Made by a program: the position numbers and the translations under genes. Shown one piece after another: positions 7,721-16,580 of a stretch of DNA of 55,467 nucleotides (within the stretch, counting starts at the first letter, position 1; the number at the start of each line of letters is the position of its first letter). Source of the stretch: Lachnospiraceae bacterium. Lineage in GTDB: Bacteria > Bacillota > Clostridia > Lachnospirales > Lachnospiraceae. The stretch spans positions 1 to 55,467 of the forward strand of contig JAJQCQ010000066.1 of assembly GCA_021202635.1 (NCBI GenBank). The letters run 5' to 3'. Below the pieces are notes generated by a model. The model was not told the origin of the DNA. It did no database searches and saw only the letters and a program-made list of their open reading frames with translations.

Positions 7721-10609
7721 ATGAAAGACGCAAATGAAAACAGACAAAGGATCGGGACCCGCAATTCCCTGAGGGATTTCCGGCAAACGCTAAAACGCAT
7801 TCCCTGGAAAAAAATCGGCATCGGATTTGCCGCGGCCCTGGCATTGTTTTGCCTTACCGTGCTCCTCATCATCTGGCGCCTGATCGCAGCCGCTCCCTCC
7901 ATCGATTCCATTGACGTCTCTCCGTCCGGATCGGCCACCTGGATCTGTGACGAAGACGGAAATTACCTGCGCCGCCTCTCGCTTTCTGAGTCCAACCGGG
8001 ACCTCGTATCTCTTGAAGAGATTCCGCTCACCCTGCAAAACGCAATCATCGCCATCGAGGATTCCCGTTTTTATGAACACAGCGGCATTGACCTGCGCGG
8101 CATTGCGCGCGCCTTCTGGAGAGGACTTACCAGCGGTTCTTTTTCAGAGGGAGCCAGCACCATCACACAGCAGCTGATCAAAAACAGTGTTTTCACGGAC
8201 TGGACGCAGGAAACTTCCTTTGCTGACCGCTTTTCCCGAAAGGTGCAGGAGCAATATCTGGCCATTTTGCTAGAAAAACAGCTTTCAAAGGAAGAAATCC
8301 TCGAGGATTACCTGAATACCATCAACTTCGGCTCTGGCTGTTATGGTGTAGAAGCTGCGGCGCAGCGGTATTTCGGCAGAGAAGTCTCCGACCTGACTCT
8401 TTCTGAGGCAGCGGTTCTCGCAGCCATTCCCCAAAATCCGACCGCTTACAACCCGATCGAATACCCGGAATCAAATCAGACCAGACAGCGCCTGATTCTG
8501 CGTTACATGGAAGAACAGGGATACATTACGCACGAAGAGCGGATGAAAGCCCTCGAAGATGATGTTTATCTGCGCATCAGCGCTTACAATGACACCTACG
8601 AAGCCGATTCCGCTTATTCCTATTACGAAGACGCCCTGATAGACCAGGTTATAGAAATGCTGATGTCCGATCTGAACTATTCCAGTGAGCAGGCCGCGAA
8701 AGCCGTGTACAGCGGCGGACTGCGGATTTACTCCGCGCAGGATGCTGCCCTTCAGGCCGTCTGCGATGAGGAATTTCAGAATCTGGCAAACTTCCCCGAA
8801 GGCACACAGTACGGCATCGACTACGCGCTTGTCATCCAGGAGAGGGACGGCTCCACCACCACATACGGCACGGAAGCCCTGCGTTCCTGGGTACGGGAAA
8901 ACCAGGATTCCTCCTTTGACCTGCTCTGCGGCACACAGGAAGAAGCACAAAATTATGTGGATGCGTTCCGGGAGTATGTTCTGAATTCTGCTTCAGCGGA
9001 CGATACTGCAATAGACACTCCTTCCGGCAGCAGTCCTGGCGCAGACACCGCCGACCGCAGCGTCACCGCTTCCCGCACCGTTCTCTCTGAACGGCTCACC
9101 CTTTCCCCGCAGCCGCAGGCCTCTCTCGTGCTGATTGAGCAGGAGACCGGCTTTGTCCGCGCGATTGTCGGCGGACGCGGCGAAAAAACGGCCAGTCTGA
9201 CACTGAACCGCGCGACCGATACCACCCGGCAGCCTGGTTCCACCTTCAAAATTCTGACCGCCTATGCCCCTGCGCTGGATTCCGCGGGACAGACACTCGC
9301 CACACTCTATGAGAATGAACCTTACGAATATGAGGACGGTACAGCAGTCAGCAACTGGGACATCACCGACTACTCCGGCACAGTCACCATCCGCGAGGCC
9401 ATCACCCGCTCCATCAATGTCGTCGCGGTCCGCTGTATCACCGAGATCACTCCGCGCCTGGGTTTCACCTACGCCGAGCGGCTCGGAATTTCCACCCTTA
9501 TCGATAACTGGGAGTCGTCCGATGGCTCCACCGACGTCATCCAGCCGCTCGCACTCGGCGGTATCACCAATGGCGTGACCAATCTCGAGCTCTGCGCTGC
9601 CTACGCCACCATTGCCAACGGGGGAATGTACGCCGAACCGCTTTTTTTTACCAAAATACTCGACCAGGATGGAACTGTACTGCTGGACGCCAGTGAGCGC
9701 TCTGCCACAGCAAGCGCCCGCCAAAGCGCTGCTGCCGATCCCACTGCCTCCGGCCGACAGGCTGCCGCAGACAGCAGCGTAACCGCGACGGTCGATCCAT
9801 CCGGCCGCAATACCGCAGAAGGCATATCTTCCGGCCTCGGCAGTTTCACGCGCGTCCTGCAGGAGAGCACCGCCTTCCTGCTCACAAGCGCCATGGAAGA
9901 CGTCGTCTCTTCCGAAAATGGAACCGCCTTCGGCACCATCTCCGCTGCCGGACAGCCTGTCGCAGGCAAAACCGGCACCACCTCCAGCTACAAGGATATC
10001 TGGTTTGTCGGCTACACCCCCTGCTACACCTGCTGTGTCTGGGGCGGCTATGACAACAACCAGGCACTCCCGGACGGCTCCGGCTGGCACTCCTACAGCC
10101 GCACACTCTGGACATCCGTGATGGAGCGAATCCACACCGGACTTCCCGCAGGGGAATTCACCCAGCCCGAAAGTGTTACCGAAGTAACCCTCTGTGCGGA
10201 AACACATCTGCCAGCCAGTGCCACCTGTTCCTCCGTCTACAGCGAATATTTTGCCGCAGGGACCGAGCCAGACGAGATGTGCGCCGGGCATGAAACCGAA
10301 GCTGAGCCAGAGTCAGAAAATGAGACCGATGAAATTATCATCTATCCGGAGCTGCTGGAGGAGTTGCTGCCGGAAACCGAGACGGAAGGCGAGACAGAGA
10401 CAAAAGAGGAAGCAGATAATACGGATGATAAAGGAGACGCAACAAAGGAAGAAACAGGTAGTGAATCAGAGAATGAAACAACCATCGAGACAGAATACGA
10501 TTCGGACAGCATCAATCCGGAAATAGAAAATTCCAGCAACACCGCAGAAACCAGCTCCCTGGACGACCTGATGAGCCGTCTGATCGGGGAAGGCTTTTCC
10601 ATCTACTGA
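7721..10609 (+). CDS. Class A penicillin-binding protein (PBP1a type)
   Basis: Bifunctional peptidoglycan synthase, 962 aa. After a basic cytoplasmic tail, one transmembrane helix lies at about residues 30-58. The GT51 glycosyltransferase domain carries EDSRFYEH (catalytic Glu113), GASTITQQLIKN and the conserved AILLEKQLSKEEILEDYLN. The transpeptidase domain has PGSTFK (active Ser507), SIN (Ser564-Asn566) and KTGTT (Lys750). From about residue 860 the tail is an acidic Glu/Thr/Ser-rich extension ending in SRLIGEGFSIY. AAAGGA lies about 10 nt before the ATG. It stands alone, with no partner gene on the plus strand. An extra Ala/Ser-rich linker near residues 660-705 interrupts the transpeptidase region. 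Confidence 0.95.
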   Translation: MKDANENRQRIGTRNSLRDFRQTLKRIPWKKIGIGFAAALALFCLTVLLIIWRLIAAAPSIDSIDVSPSGSATWICDEDGNYLRRLSLSESNRDLVSLEEIPLTLQNAIIAIEDSRFYEHSGIDLRGIARAFWRGLTSGSFSEGASTITQQLIKNSVFTDWTQETSFADRFSRKVQEQYLAILLEKQLSKEEILEDYLNTINFGSGCYGVEAAAQRYFGREVSDLTLSEAAVLAAIPQNPTAYNPIEYPESNQTRQRLILRYMEEQGYITHEERMKALEDDVYLRISAYNDTYEADSAYSYYEDALIDQVIEMLMSDLNYSSEQAAKAVYSGGLRIYSAQDAALQAVCDEEFQNLANFPEGTQYGIDYALVIQERDGSTTTYGTEALRSWVRENQDSSFDLLCGTQEEAQNYVDAFREYVLNSASADDTAIDTPSGSSPGADTADRSVTASRTVLSERLTLSPQPQASLVLIEQETGFVRAIVGGRGEKTASLTLNRATDTTRQPGSTFKILTAYAPALDSAGQTLATLYENEPYEYEDGTAVSNWDITDYSGTVTIREAITRSINVVAVRCITEITPRLGFTYAERLGISTLIDNWESSDGSTDVIQPLALGGITNGVTNLELCAAYATIANGGMYAEPLFFTKILDQDGTVLLDASERSATASARQSAAADPTASGRQAAADSSVTATVDPSGRNTAEGISSGLGSFTRVLQESTAFLLTSAMEDVVSSENGTAFGTISAAGQPVAGKTGTTSSYKDIWFVGYTPCYTCCVWGGYDNNQALPDGSGWHSYSRTLWTSVMERIHTGLPAGEFTQPESVTEVTLCAETHLPASATCSSVYSEYFAAGTEPDEMCAGHETEAEPESENETDEIIIYPELLEELLPETETEGETETKEEADNTDDKGDATKEETGSESENETTIETEYDSDSINPEIENSSNTAETSSLDDLMSRLIGEGFSIY

Positions 10610-10636
10610 TACTCGCTGAATTTTTTTCAGAAATGA

Positions 10637-10665
10637 TTGACGAAATTCGTTCTCTGTTTTATAAT
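10637..10665 (+). promoter_or_regulatory. Promoter of tRNA-Ser
   Basis: TTGACG (10637-10642), a 17-bp spacer and TATAAT (10660-10665). The predicted start is about 6 nt before the mature tRNA 5' end. Confidence 0.85.
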
Positions 10666-10677
10666 AGAGAACTGTCT

Positions 10678-10764
10678 GGAGAGTTATCGAAGTGGTCATA
10701 ACGAGCCGCACTCGAAATGCGGTCGTCCTTTTTGGGCGCGTGGGTTCGAATCCCACACTCTCCG
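10678..10764 (+). tRNA. tRNA-Ser (anticodon CGA)
   Basis: 87-nt class II tRNA. The acceptor GGAGAGT pairs with ACTCTCC before discriminator G at 10764. The anticodon stem CCGCA/TGCGG encloses loop CTCGAAA, with anticodon CGA at 10713-10715. A long variable arm with a TCC/GGG stem identifies a serine tRNA, and the T arm is GTGGG TTCGAAT CCCAC. The 3' CCA is not encoded (CTTCGC follows). It reads UCG codons. Confidence 0.97.
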
Positions 10765-10771
10765 CTTCGCG

Positions 10772-10810
10772 AAAGACCCATTGCAGCATAAGCCGTCAAT
10801 GGGTCTTTTT
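10772..10810 (+). terminator. Terminator after tRNA-Ser
   Basis: Stem AAAGACCCATTG / CAATGGGTCTTT with a 13-nt loop, running into TTTTT. Confidence 0.88.
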
Positions 10811-10960
10811 ATATACAGAATCGGACACCGCAGCCTGGGCTGCACCTCCGTTGTGTTTTCACATTTTTTTCAAATAGCGTTCACTTTTCTATCACAAGAA
10901 AACTGTATTCTATTCTCAGCACCAGACAAGAAGTGCTAAAAATCTTTCTTTTTCATACTC

Positions 10961-10983
10961 GCCGGGATCGTAAAGATCCCGGC
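10961..10983 (+). repeat. Perfect hairpin between tRNA-Ser and M18 peptidase
   Basis: GCCGGGATC / GATCCCGGC with a 5-nt loop. CTCCCTTTTA follows on the plus strand, so it may be a weak second terminator. Confidence 0.5.
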
Positions 10984-11001
10984 CCTCCCTTTTAAAAGAC
11001 C

Positions 11002-11030
11002 AGCCGGAGCGAATTGCCCCGGCTTTTTTC
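11002..11030 (+). terminator. Terminator-like hairpin
   Basis: AGCCGG / CCGGCT followed by TTTTTTC on the plus strand, just beyond the 3' end of the minus-strand M18 peptidase gene. Confidence 0.5.
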
Positions 11031-11039
11031 ATATTACTT

Positions 11040-12467
11040 TTACGCTTCCTGCAAAAATGCACGATACCCTTTGACCGCCTCATAAATGTCAGCCTTGCTG
11101 GTGACTTCCATCGGCGCGTGCATATTCAGCACTGCTACGCCGCTGTCGATGACTTCCATACCATAGAGGGCAGTTATGTAGGCGATCGTTCCGCCACCGC
11201 CAATGTCTACCTTCCCCAGCTCAGCGGTCTGGAACGCCACCTGGTGTTTTTCCAGCATCGCACGGATCGCCGCCACATACTCCGCATTTGCGTCATTGCT
11301 GCCGCTCTTCCCGCGGGATCCGGTGAATTTGTTGAATACCAGGCCTTTTCCAAAGTACGCGCTGTTCTTCTTCTCGAAGCTTCCCGCATAAAGCGGATCA
11401 TAAGCCGCACTCACATCGGAGGAAAGCATGCGGCTGTGGCTCAGCGCACGGCGCAGAGCAAGCTCACTGTACTGTCCCGCGGCATCCATCAGCTCCGCGA
11501 CCGTGTTTTCAAAGAAGCGGGACTGCATACCCGTCGCGCCGACACTGCCGATCTCTTCCTTATCTACCAGCAGGCAGCAGCAGGTGCGCTCCTGCGCAGG
11601 AATACGCAAAATCGCCTCCAGAGAAGTATACGCACACACACGGTCGTCCTGCCCATACGCCATAATCATACTGCGGTCCAGACCGCAGTCTCTGGCCTTC
11701 GCCGCCGGGACAATCTCCAGCTCTGCCGACAGGAAGTCATCCTCCCCGATATCATAGCTCTCCCTGAGAATCGCGAGAATATTCTTCTTCACTGCGTCCT
11801 TTGCCGCGGCCTGCTCTTCCTTCTCCTCTCCGGCCTTTTCGCCTGCAGCTTTTTCTTCTTTATATGGACGGCTGCCAACCAGCAGATCCAGCTGCTCGCC
11901 CTCGATCACAAGACGAGCCTTCTTCTCCATCTGCTCCCCGGCCAGGTGAATCAGAAGATCCGAAACAAAGACCACCGGATCCTCCTCCTTTTCCCCGATG
12001 CACACCTGCACCTTTGTGCCATCCTTTTTCACCACCACGCCGTGAATCGCCAGCGGAATCGTCACCCACTGATATTTTTTGATGCCGCCGTAATAATGCG
12101 TGTCCAGGTAAGCCATCTCCGTGTCCTCATACAGCGGGTCCTGCTTCACATCCAGGCGCGGAGAATCGATATGCGCACCAAGAATACGCATCCCCGTCTC
12201 CATCGGCTGCTCACCAATCACAAACAGTGCGATCATCTTTTCCATATTGACCGCGTAAACCTTGTCCCCCGTCTTCAGAGTCACCCCGGAAGCGCGAACC
12301 TCCTCCAGACTGCGGTATCCGTTTTCACGCGCGATGCGCACCGTCTCCGTCACACATTCCCGCTCCGTCTTTCCGACATTTAAAAAAGCGCGGTAGCGCT
12401 TTGCCAAAGCTTCCAGTTCTGTGAGCTGCTCCCCGGTGTATGTATTCCATGTGTTTTCTTTTTTCAT
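11040..12467 (-). CDS. M18 family aspartyl aminopeptidase
   Basis: Cytoplasmic di-zinc aminopeptidase preferring N-terminal acidic residues; 475 aa, normal for the family. Metal and catalytic motifs: GAHIDSPRLDVK near residue 100 (His, Asp), LLVDKEEIGSVGATGMQS near 300 (Glu pair), and the late HAPMEVTSKAD with the last metal His. A hydrophilic EKAAGEKAGEEKEEQAA stretch near residue 215 is an inserted low-complexity segment. I start at ATG 12467, with AGAAGGGCGG about 9 nt upstream; an ATG three codons earlier sits directly on that site. It follows yqeY by 34 nt on the same strand. Confidence 0.93.
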   Translation of the reverse strand: MKKENTWNTYTGEQLTELEALAKRYRAFLNVGKTERECVTETVRIARENGYRSLEEVRASGVTLKTGDKVYAVNMEKMIALFVIGEQPMETGMRILGAHIDSPRLDVKQDPLYEDTEMAYLDTHYYGGIKKYQWVTIPLAIHGVVVKKDGTKVQVCIGEKEEDPVVFVSDLLIHLAGEQMEKKARLVIEGEQLDLLVGSRPYKEEKAAGEKAGEEKEEQAAAKDAVKKNILAILRESYDIGEDDFLSAELEIVPAAKARDCGLDRSMIMAYGQDDRVCAYTSLEAILRIPAQERTCCCLLVDKEEIGSVGATGMQSRFFENTVAELMDAAGQYSELALRRALSHSRMLSSDVSAAYDPLYAGSFEKKNSAYFGKGLVFNKFTGSRGKSGSNDANAEYVAAIRAMLEKHQVAFQTAELGKVDIGGGGTIAYITALYGMEVIDSGVAVLNMHAPMEVTSKADIYEAVKGYRAFLQEA

Positions 12468-12501
12468 TTGTATCATCCGCCCTTCTGTCTGTCCTCACAA
12501 T

Positions 12502-12939
12502 TCACTGACACAGCTCCGCCACGACCTGATTGATGACCTTGCCGTCCGCCTTGCCTTTCAGCTCGCCCATGACGGTCTTCATGATCTGTCCTTTGTTCTT
12601 TGTCGCCAGAACATCCGCAAACTTCTCCTGCAGAATCGCCTTTACCTCATCCGCAGACAGCAGCTTCGGCGCATATTCGGCAATCACATCATAGCGGAAC
12701 TGATATTCTGCCTTCAGATCCGCGCGTGCATCCGGGCAGGTATCAATCTGTTCTTTTACCGACTTCAGCTCCTTTAAGATGGCGCGGTTTACCATCTCCT
12801 CCGGGATGTCATCACGACAGCCCTCGTCAATCGCCACCTTCTTCACCGCGGAAACCAGCGACGAAATCGCCTCCTTGCGCGGTTTGTCCTTTGCCTTCAT
12901 GGCAGCTACCATATCTTTTCTCAGTGTCTCGATATCCAT
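12502..12939 (-). CDS. GatB/YqeY domain protein
   Basis: 145-aa all-helical protein homologous to the C-terminal tRNA-binding domain of GatB and to B. subtilis YqeY. Seen: LRKDMVAAMKAKDK at the N-terminus, LRKxxI-like packing residues through EAISSLVSAVKKVAID, and the conserved MKTVMGELKGKADGKVINQ near the end. An excellent AAAGGAG site lies 9 nt upstream. The role is not firmly known; the relation to amidotransferase GatB suggests nucleic-acid binding. Confidence 0.93.
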   Translation of the reverse strand: MDIETLRKDMVAAMKAKDKPRKEAISSLVSAVKKVAIDEGCRDDIPEEMVNRAILKELKSVKEQIDTCPDARADLKAEYQFRYDVIAEYAPKLLSADEVKAILQEKFADVLATKNKGQIMKTVMGELKGKADGKVINQVVAELCQ

Positions 12940-12990
12940 TGTATTTTGCTCCTTTCTGCTGATGCTTCATCCTCGCATTACCGGTCACAA

Positions 12991-13029
12991 CCCTCGCCGG
13001 GTGGCATCCTGCGCTTCGCGCTGGATATG
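12991..13029 (-). repeat. 39-nt palindromic repeat, family A, copy 1
   Basis: First of three tandem 39-nt units between yqeY and galK. Read on the minus strand, each unit is a hairpin (ATCCAGCGC GAAG GCGCAGGAT style) followed by the invariant TGCCACCCGGCGAGGG. Confidence 0.85.
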
Positions 13030-13068
13030 CCCTCGCCGGGTGGCATCCTGCGCTTCGCGCCGGATATG
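13030..13068 (-). repeat. 39-nt palindromic repeat, family A, copy 2
   Basis: Second tandem unit. It differs from copy 1 by one base in the stem (CTGG versus CCGG on the plus strand). Confidence 0.85.
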
Positions 13069-13107
13069 CCCTCGCCGGGTGGCATCCTATGCTTCTCGCA
13101 GGATATG
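13069..13107 (-). repeat. 39-nt palindromic repeat, family A, copy 3 (overlaps galK 3' end)
   Basis: Third unit. Its stem half encodes the last residues HILREA and the TAG stop of the galactokinase gene. Confidence 0.8.
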
Positions 13108-14367
13108 TCCGGCCCCGAATGTCCGGATGTTCATCGGATATACATTCTCTTTTCCCACGTACTGCGCGATGTATTCCACATAATCCGCCCTCTCCGCCTG
13201 CGGCAGCACACACGCAATCACGCCTGCGAAGCCGCCGCCGTGTACGCGGCAAACGCCTTTGCCGGTACGGGAAAGGAACAGTCTCGTCAGGGCAAGCGTC
13301 AGCGTCACCTTCTGCTCCTTAAAATTCCGGATGGAATAACAGTTCTGCAGCCACTCCCAGGAAGAACGCCCGGACTCGTCAATCACCCGCAGAAGTGCCT
13401 TCTCGTCGCGGTCCAGACTTGCCTGGTAAGCCGCATCCACTCGTTTATTTTCTTCGAAGAAGTGCAGAGCACGCAGCACTGCGCGGTCATTGCTTATCGC
13501 GGAAAGACCGCCCAGCAGTGTCTCTTCATCTGTCTCACAGAGCAATTGCGCGCCTACCGCCTGCGCCGCTTCCTTCATCTCAAGCGGCACACTCGAATAC
13601 TCATCGCTCAGATCCGCATGACCCTTGCCCGTATTCACAATCACCAGGTCATAGCCGAGCTGCGAAAAGGAAAAGTCTACCTGCTTGCAGATTTCCGCAT
13701 CGTCCAGCGCGGCTACCTCTTCTGGCGACGCCGTCGCAATCTTCGAGAAATCCAGCAAAATCGTACCGCCCACCGCGCAGGCCATCTGATCCATCAGGCC
13801 GGAAGCCTTATCCCAGAAATGATTCTCCGCATACTGACCGATGCGTGCGTAATCAATATAACGCATCCTTCCATCATTGAAAAAATAATTCATGATCGTG
13901 CAGACCAGCATCTCAAACGACGCCGACGAGCTCACGCCTGCCGCCGCGATCACCTCGGTCGACACATAAGCGTTAAACCCGGCCACTGCAAAGCCCATCT
14001 CGCGGACTGCCATCGCCATACCCGCCACCAGAGAGAAAGAGCCCTTATTCTTCGGCACCCGATCCAGCTTCGTCAGATCCACAATGATTTTATCGCGGTA
14101 TCCCTCGCTCACAATCGTAATCACATCTGTCCCGTTCGGAGCAGCCGCGCCGATTGTATCCAGGCTGATGCTGCCCGCCAGAATCCTTCCGCCATTGTGA
14201 TCCGTATGGTTGCCGACAATCTCCGTCCGGCCAGGAGCTGTAAAAAACTCCATCTCCTCAGAACCAAAATTCTTCTGATAATTCTCTGCCAGCGATTGGA
14301 AACGCGCAAGAGGGCGCTCCGTCTCGCCGTAAATCTGCTCCAATGCCTGAAGCCCCGGTAAATTCAT
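13087..14367 (-). CDS. Galactokinase family GHMP kinase
   Basis: 426-aa GHMP-fold sugar kinase, most likely phosphorylating galactose or a related sugar at C1. Seen: APGRTEIVGNHTDHNGG near residue 45 (family substrate signature), the GHMP phosphate loop AAAGVSSSASFEML near 150, the probable catalytic Asp in GLMDQMACAVGGT near 205, and the C-terminal GGGFAGVIACVLP. Classical GalK has GEHTDYN where this has GNHTDHN, as in a Firmicutes branch of the family. No galT or galE lies nearby. I start at ATG 14367, 9 nt after GGAGG; two earlier ATGs overlap that site. The last six codons and the stop fall inside repeat copy 3, so the native C-terminus appears to have been replaced by repeat sequence. 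Confidence 0.88.
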   Translation of the reverse strand: MNLPGLQALEQIYGETERPLARFQSLAENYQKNFGSEEMEFFTAPGRTEIVGNHTDHNGGRILAGSISLDTIGAAAPNGTDVITIVSEGYRDKIIVDLTKLDRVPKNKGSFSLVAGMAMAVREMGFAVAGFNAYVSTEVIAAAGVSSSASFEMLVCTIMNYFFNDGRMRYIDYARIGQYAENHFWDKASGLMDQMACAVGGTILLDFSKIATASPEEVAALDDAEICKQVDFSFSQLGYDLVIVNTGKGHADLSDEYSSVPLEMKEAAQAVGAQLLCETDEETLLGGLSAISNDRAVLRALHFFEENKRVDAAYQASLDRDEKALLRVIDESGRSSWEWLQNCYSIRNFKEQKVTLTLALTRLFLSRTGKGVCRVHGGGFAGVIACVLPQAERADYVEYIAQYVGKENVYPMNIRTFGAGHILREA

Positions 14368-14540
14368 AATCATCATCCTCCATCCTCTGTTTTCTGTCCC
14401 TGTCCGCAGTACGTAATATCATCCTTTTTGCCTTTCAGCCATAGGATACGATCTGATGAACGGTTCAGAAAATCCTCCCACGTAGTGTATCACAAAACAT
14501 GGCTTTTGGCTATCATGCACTTATTCTTCTTTCTCCTCAC

Positions 14541-14567
14541 GTAACTGTTCAGTACCTTCACAGTTAC
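14541..14567. repeat. Palindromic repeat, GTAACTGT type, copy 1
   Basis: Arms GTAACTGT / ACAGTTAC around an 11-nt centre. An identical 27-nt copy lies at 30468-30494, and a diverged one at 30703-30728. Confidence 0.75.
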
Positions 14568-14577
14568 GTTATCATAT

Positions 14578-14602
14578 GTACTTCGCAGCAAGTGCGAAGT
14601 AC
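14578..14602. repeat. Palindrome with GCAAG loop
   Basis: Perfect 10-bp arms GTACTTCGCA / TGCGAAGTAC around loop GCAAG. The core CGCAGCAAGTGCG recurs at 30591-30603 and 39617-39629. Confidence 0.7.
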
Positions 14603-14622
14603 TGTCCTGAATAATTACCTCC

Positions 14623-16509
14623 TCACAGCATCCGATATCGTGCCAGACACGCCAGTATCTCCTGGCGCCGCACAGCTGCCGCCGCTCCGGCTCCGTAGTT
14701 TTTCGGAGTGACGGAGAGGATGCCCTCGGTTTCAATCTTCCGGGCGGCCTCCCCGGCCAGCTCTGCAGCGGTCTTTTTTCCATTCGCCATACGGCTGAGA
14801 ATATACTGCATCAGATAGGCGAGCGCTGCCGTCTGGCTCTCGTCGACGATCTGCTCCATGTAGCGCAGGTCGATTTCGGTCTTGTCCAGGCTTAAGGTAT
14901 CCCAGCCATGGACACGGGCTTTTTCAATTTGCTTTGGCCGAACGCCTTTTTTCAGCCATGTCGTGCGCCGGACAGCTGTCTCGCGGAGCATCACGGCTGC
15001 TCCATTTGCCCCCAGAGGGGTGTCCGCTTCTTTTTTCGCAGGCTGCCCCCTGTCCTGCCTGTTTTCTGTTCGTATATCCACACACAGCTCTTTGGCGCGG
15101 GCTGTCACATCTTTGGTCACATAGCAGTCCATCTGCAGGATCGTGTCCGCCACCGCCAGATAATCGCCGGAGCTGCCCACGACAAGAATCGTCGACACAC
15201 CAAGGTCATGATAGAGGCTGCGGATTTTGCGGATAAACGGGGTGATCGGCTCCTTCGCGTCAGAAACGAGCTGCGCCATGCGCTCGTCGCGCACCATAAA
15301 GTTGGTCGCAGAGGTATCCTCATCAATCAGGAGGACGCGGCTGTCCGCGGCCAGCGCCTCAACGGTGTTTGCTGCCTGCGAAGTACTGCCGCTTGCATTT
15401 TCCGTGGAAAAGCGAGTCGTATCGGCGCGGGTCGGCAGGTTACTGATGAACATGGAAATATCGGTTTCGTGAATGCAGCGTCCCTCTTCAGCACGAAGCT
15501 TGAACGCACTCTGGTCCGTGATGACCAGCTCTCTGCCGTCGCCTGCGATATGGTTATACACGCCGCGCTCCAGAGCCTTTAGTAAGGTAGATTTTCCGTG
15601 GAAGCCACCGCCCGCGATGACGGTAATCCCTTTGCGAATCCCCATGCCGCGCACCCTGCCCCGGTGCGGCAAGGCCAGCGTAATCGCCAGACTCTCGGGA
15701 CTTTCAAAAACAACCGCGTTTTTCAGAGGGCACTGGGAAACACCGCTCTCGCGCGGAAGAATGGAGCCATCCGCCACAAATGCCACCAGTCCAAGCCCAT
15801 CCAGTGCTTCCCGGATATACTGCTGATCATCTGCCAGAGCGGTGACCGCCTCCAGATCCCGCTGCATCTGTCCCGCAACCGCCGTTTTCATATGAAAGGT
15901 CTTTTCCACCACCTCCGGCAGAAAATCAAATAAAATCTTTTCCAGTTCCCCGGCCGCGATGGAACGCCCGTAAGCCGGGAAGCCGACCTCGATCCGTGCC
16001 TCGATCACATCCGGCGCGATGCGCATCGCGGTACGCTCCAGAATTTCCTGGCCGGTGCGGCAGGCCGTCACAAGGCCGCTTTTCCCGGAACCCCCTCCTA
16101 CACGGGCATTATGCCCCCTTCCCTGGTCCGCAGGATAGCGATTCGCGTCATCGCGCGCTTCTCCTGCGCGGCCACCATGCCTTCCGTTTTGTCCTCTCTC
16201 ATCAAAATCCATCGAAATCGCTCTGCGCTCTCCGCCGCCATTTTTCAGATTCCGGTGCAAGCGCCGCAGCAGATAATCCTCCACCGCAATCTTGCGGGGA
16301 CGGCTCTCGAAATATTGTGGGGCAATATTTCCGCGGTTATTGTAAATGATACGCACACGCGACGGCGTCGCGAACGGATCCCCCTGCACGTGATCGATCG
16401 CCAGCCGCCAGGTACCGAAATCATATTCCCCCTCCAGCACTTTATAAGCTTTGTAGCCTTTATGATCGATTTCTCTTAACTGTCTTCTCAATTCCGCCTG
16501 TGTACGCAT
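14623..16509 (-). CDS. Predicted ABC-class P-loop ATPase (COG3044 type)
   Basis: 628-aa soluble protein of the predicted ATPase family sometimes annotated as ABC-class ATPase; its role is unknown. The N-terminus MRTQAELRRQLREIDHKGYKAYK is typical. A P-loop lies at about residue 305 (GGGFHGKSTLLKALERG) and an ABC-signature-like stretch STENASGSTSQAAN at about 375. Walker B is RVLLIDEDTSATNFMVRDE near 395. A Gly/Arg-rich insertion at about residues 105-150 (GRAGEARDD, GGGSGKSG) separates the N-terminal domain. There are no membrane segments, so it is not a transporter subunit. It is preceded by AAGGAAAAGGA and transcribed in the same direction as the oxidoreductase 72 nt upstream. Confidence 0.82.
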   Translation of the reverse strand: MRTQAELRRQLREIDHKGYKAYKVLEGEYDFGTWRLAIDHVQGDPFATPSRVRIIYNNRGNIAPQYFESRPRKIAVEDYLLRRLHRNLKNGGGERRAISMDFDERGQNGRHGGRAGEARDDANRYPADQGRGHNARVGGGSGKSGLVTACRTGQEILERTAMRIAPDVIEARIEVGFPAYGRSIAAGELEKILFDFLPEVVEKTFHMKTAVAGQMQRDLEAVTALADDQQYIREALDGLGLVAFVADGSILPRESGVSQCPLKNAVVFESPESLAITLALPHRGRVRGMGIRKGITVIAGGGFHGKSTLLKALERGVYNHIAGDGRELVITDQSAFKLRAEEGRCIHETDISMFISNLPTRADTTRFSTENASGSTSQAANTVEALAADSRVLLIDEDTSATNFMVRDERMAQLVSDAKEPITPFIRKIRSLYHDLGVSTILVVGSSGDYLAVADTILQMDCYVTKDVTARAKELCVDIRTENRQDRGQPAKKEADTPLGANGAAVMLRETAVRRTTWLKKGVRPKQIEKARVHGWDTLSLDKTEIDLRYMEQIVDESQTAALAYLMQYILSRMANGKKTAAELAGEAARKIETEGILSVTPKNYGAGAAAAVRRQEILACLARYRML

Positions 16510-16580
16510 AATTCCTTTTCCTTCTTAATTATAATTATAGTAAACGACGTAAGTCATTTTACTTTTCTTTATCAAACGAT

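Noticed and set aside
12991-13107. CRISPR-like tandem repeats
   Set aside because: Three contiguous 39-nt units have no spacers between them, and the same unit occurs singly elsewhere; they are palindromic interspersed repeats.
12827-13252. Minus-strand reading frame with repeated CHPARAYPARSAG
   Set aside because: It is only a translation of the 39-nt repeats between and across galK and yqeY, without a ribosome binding site.
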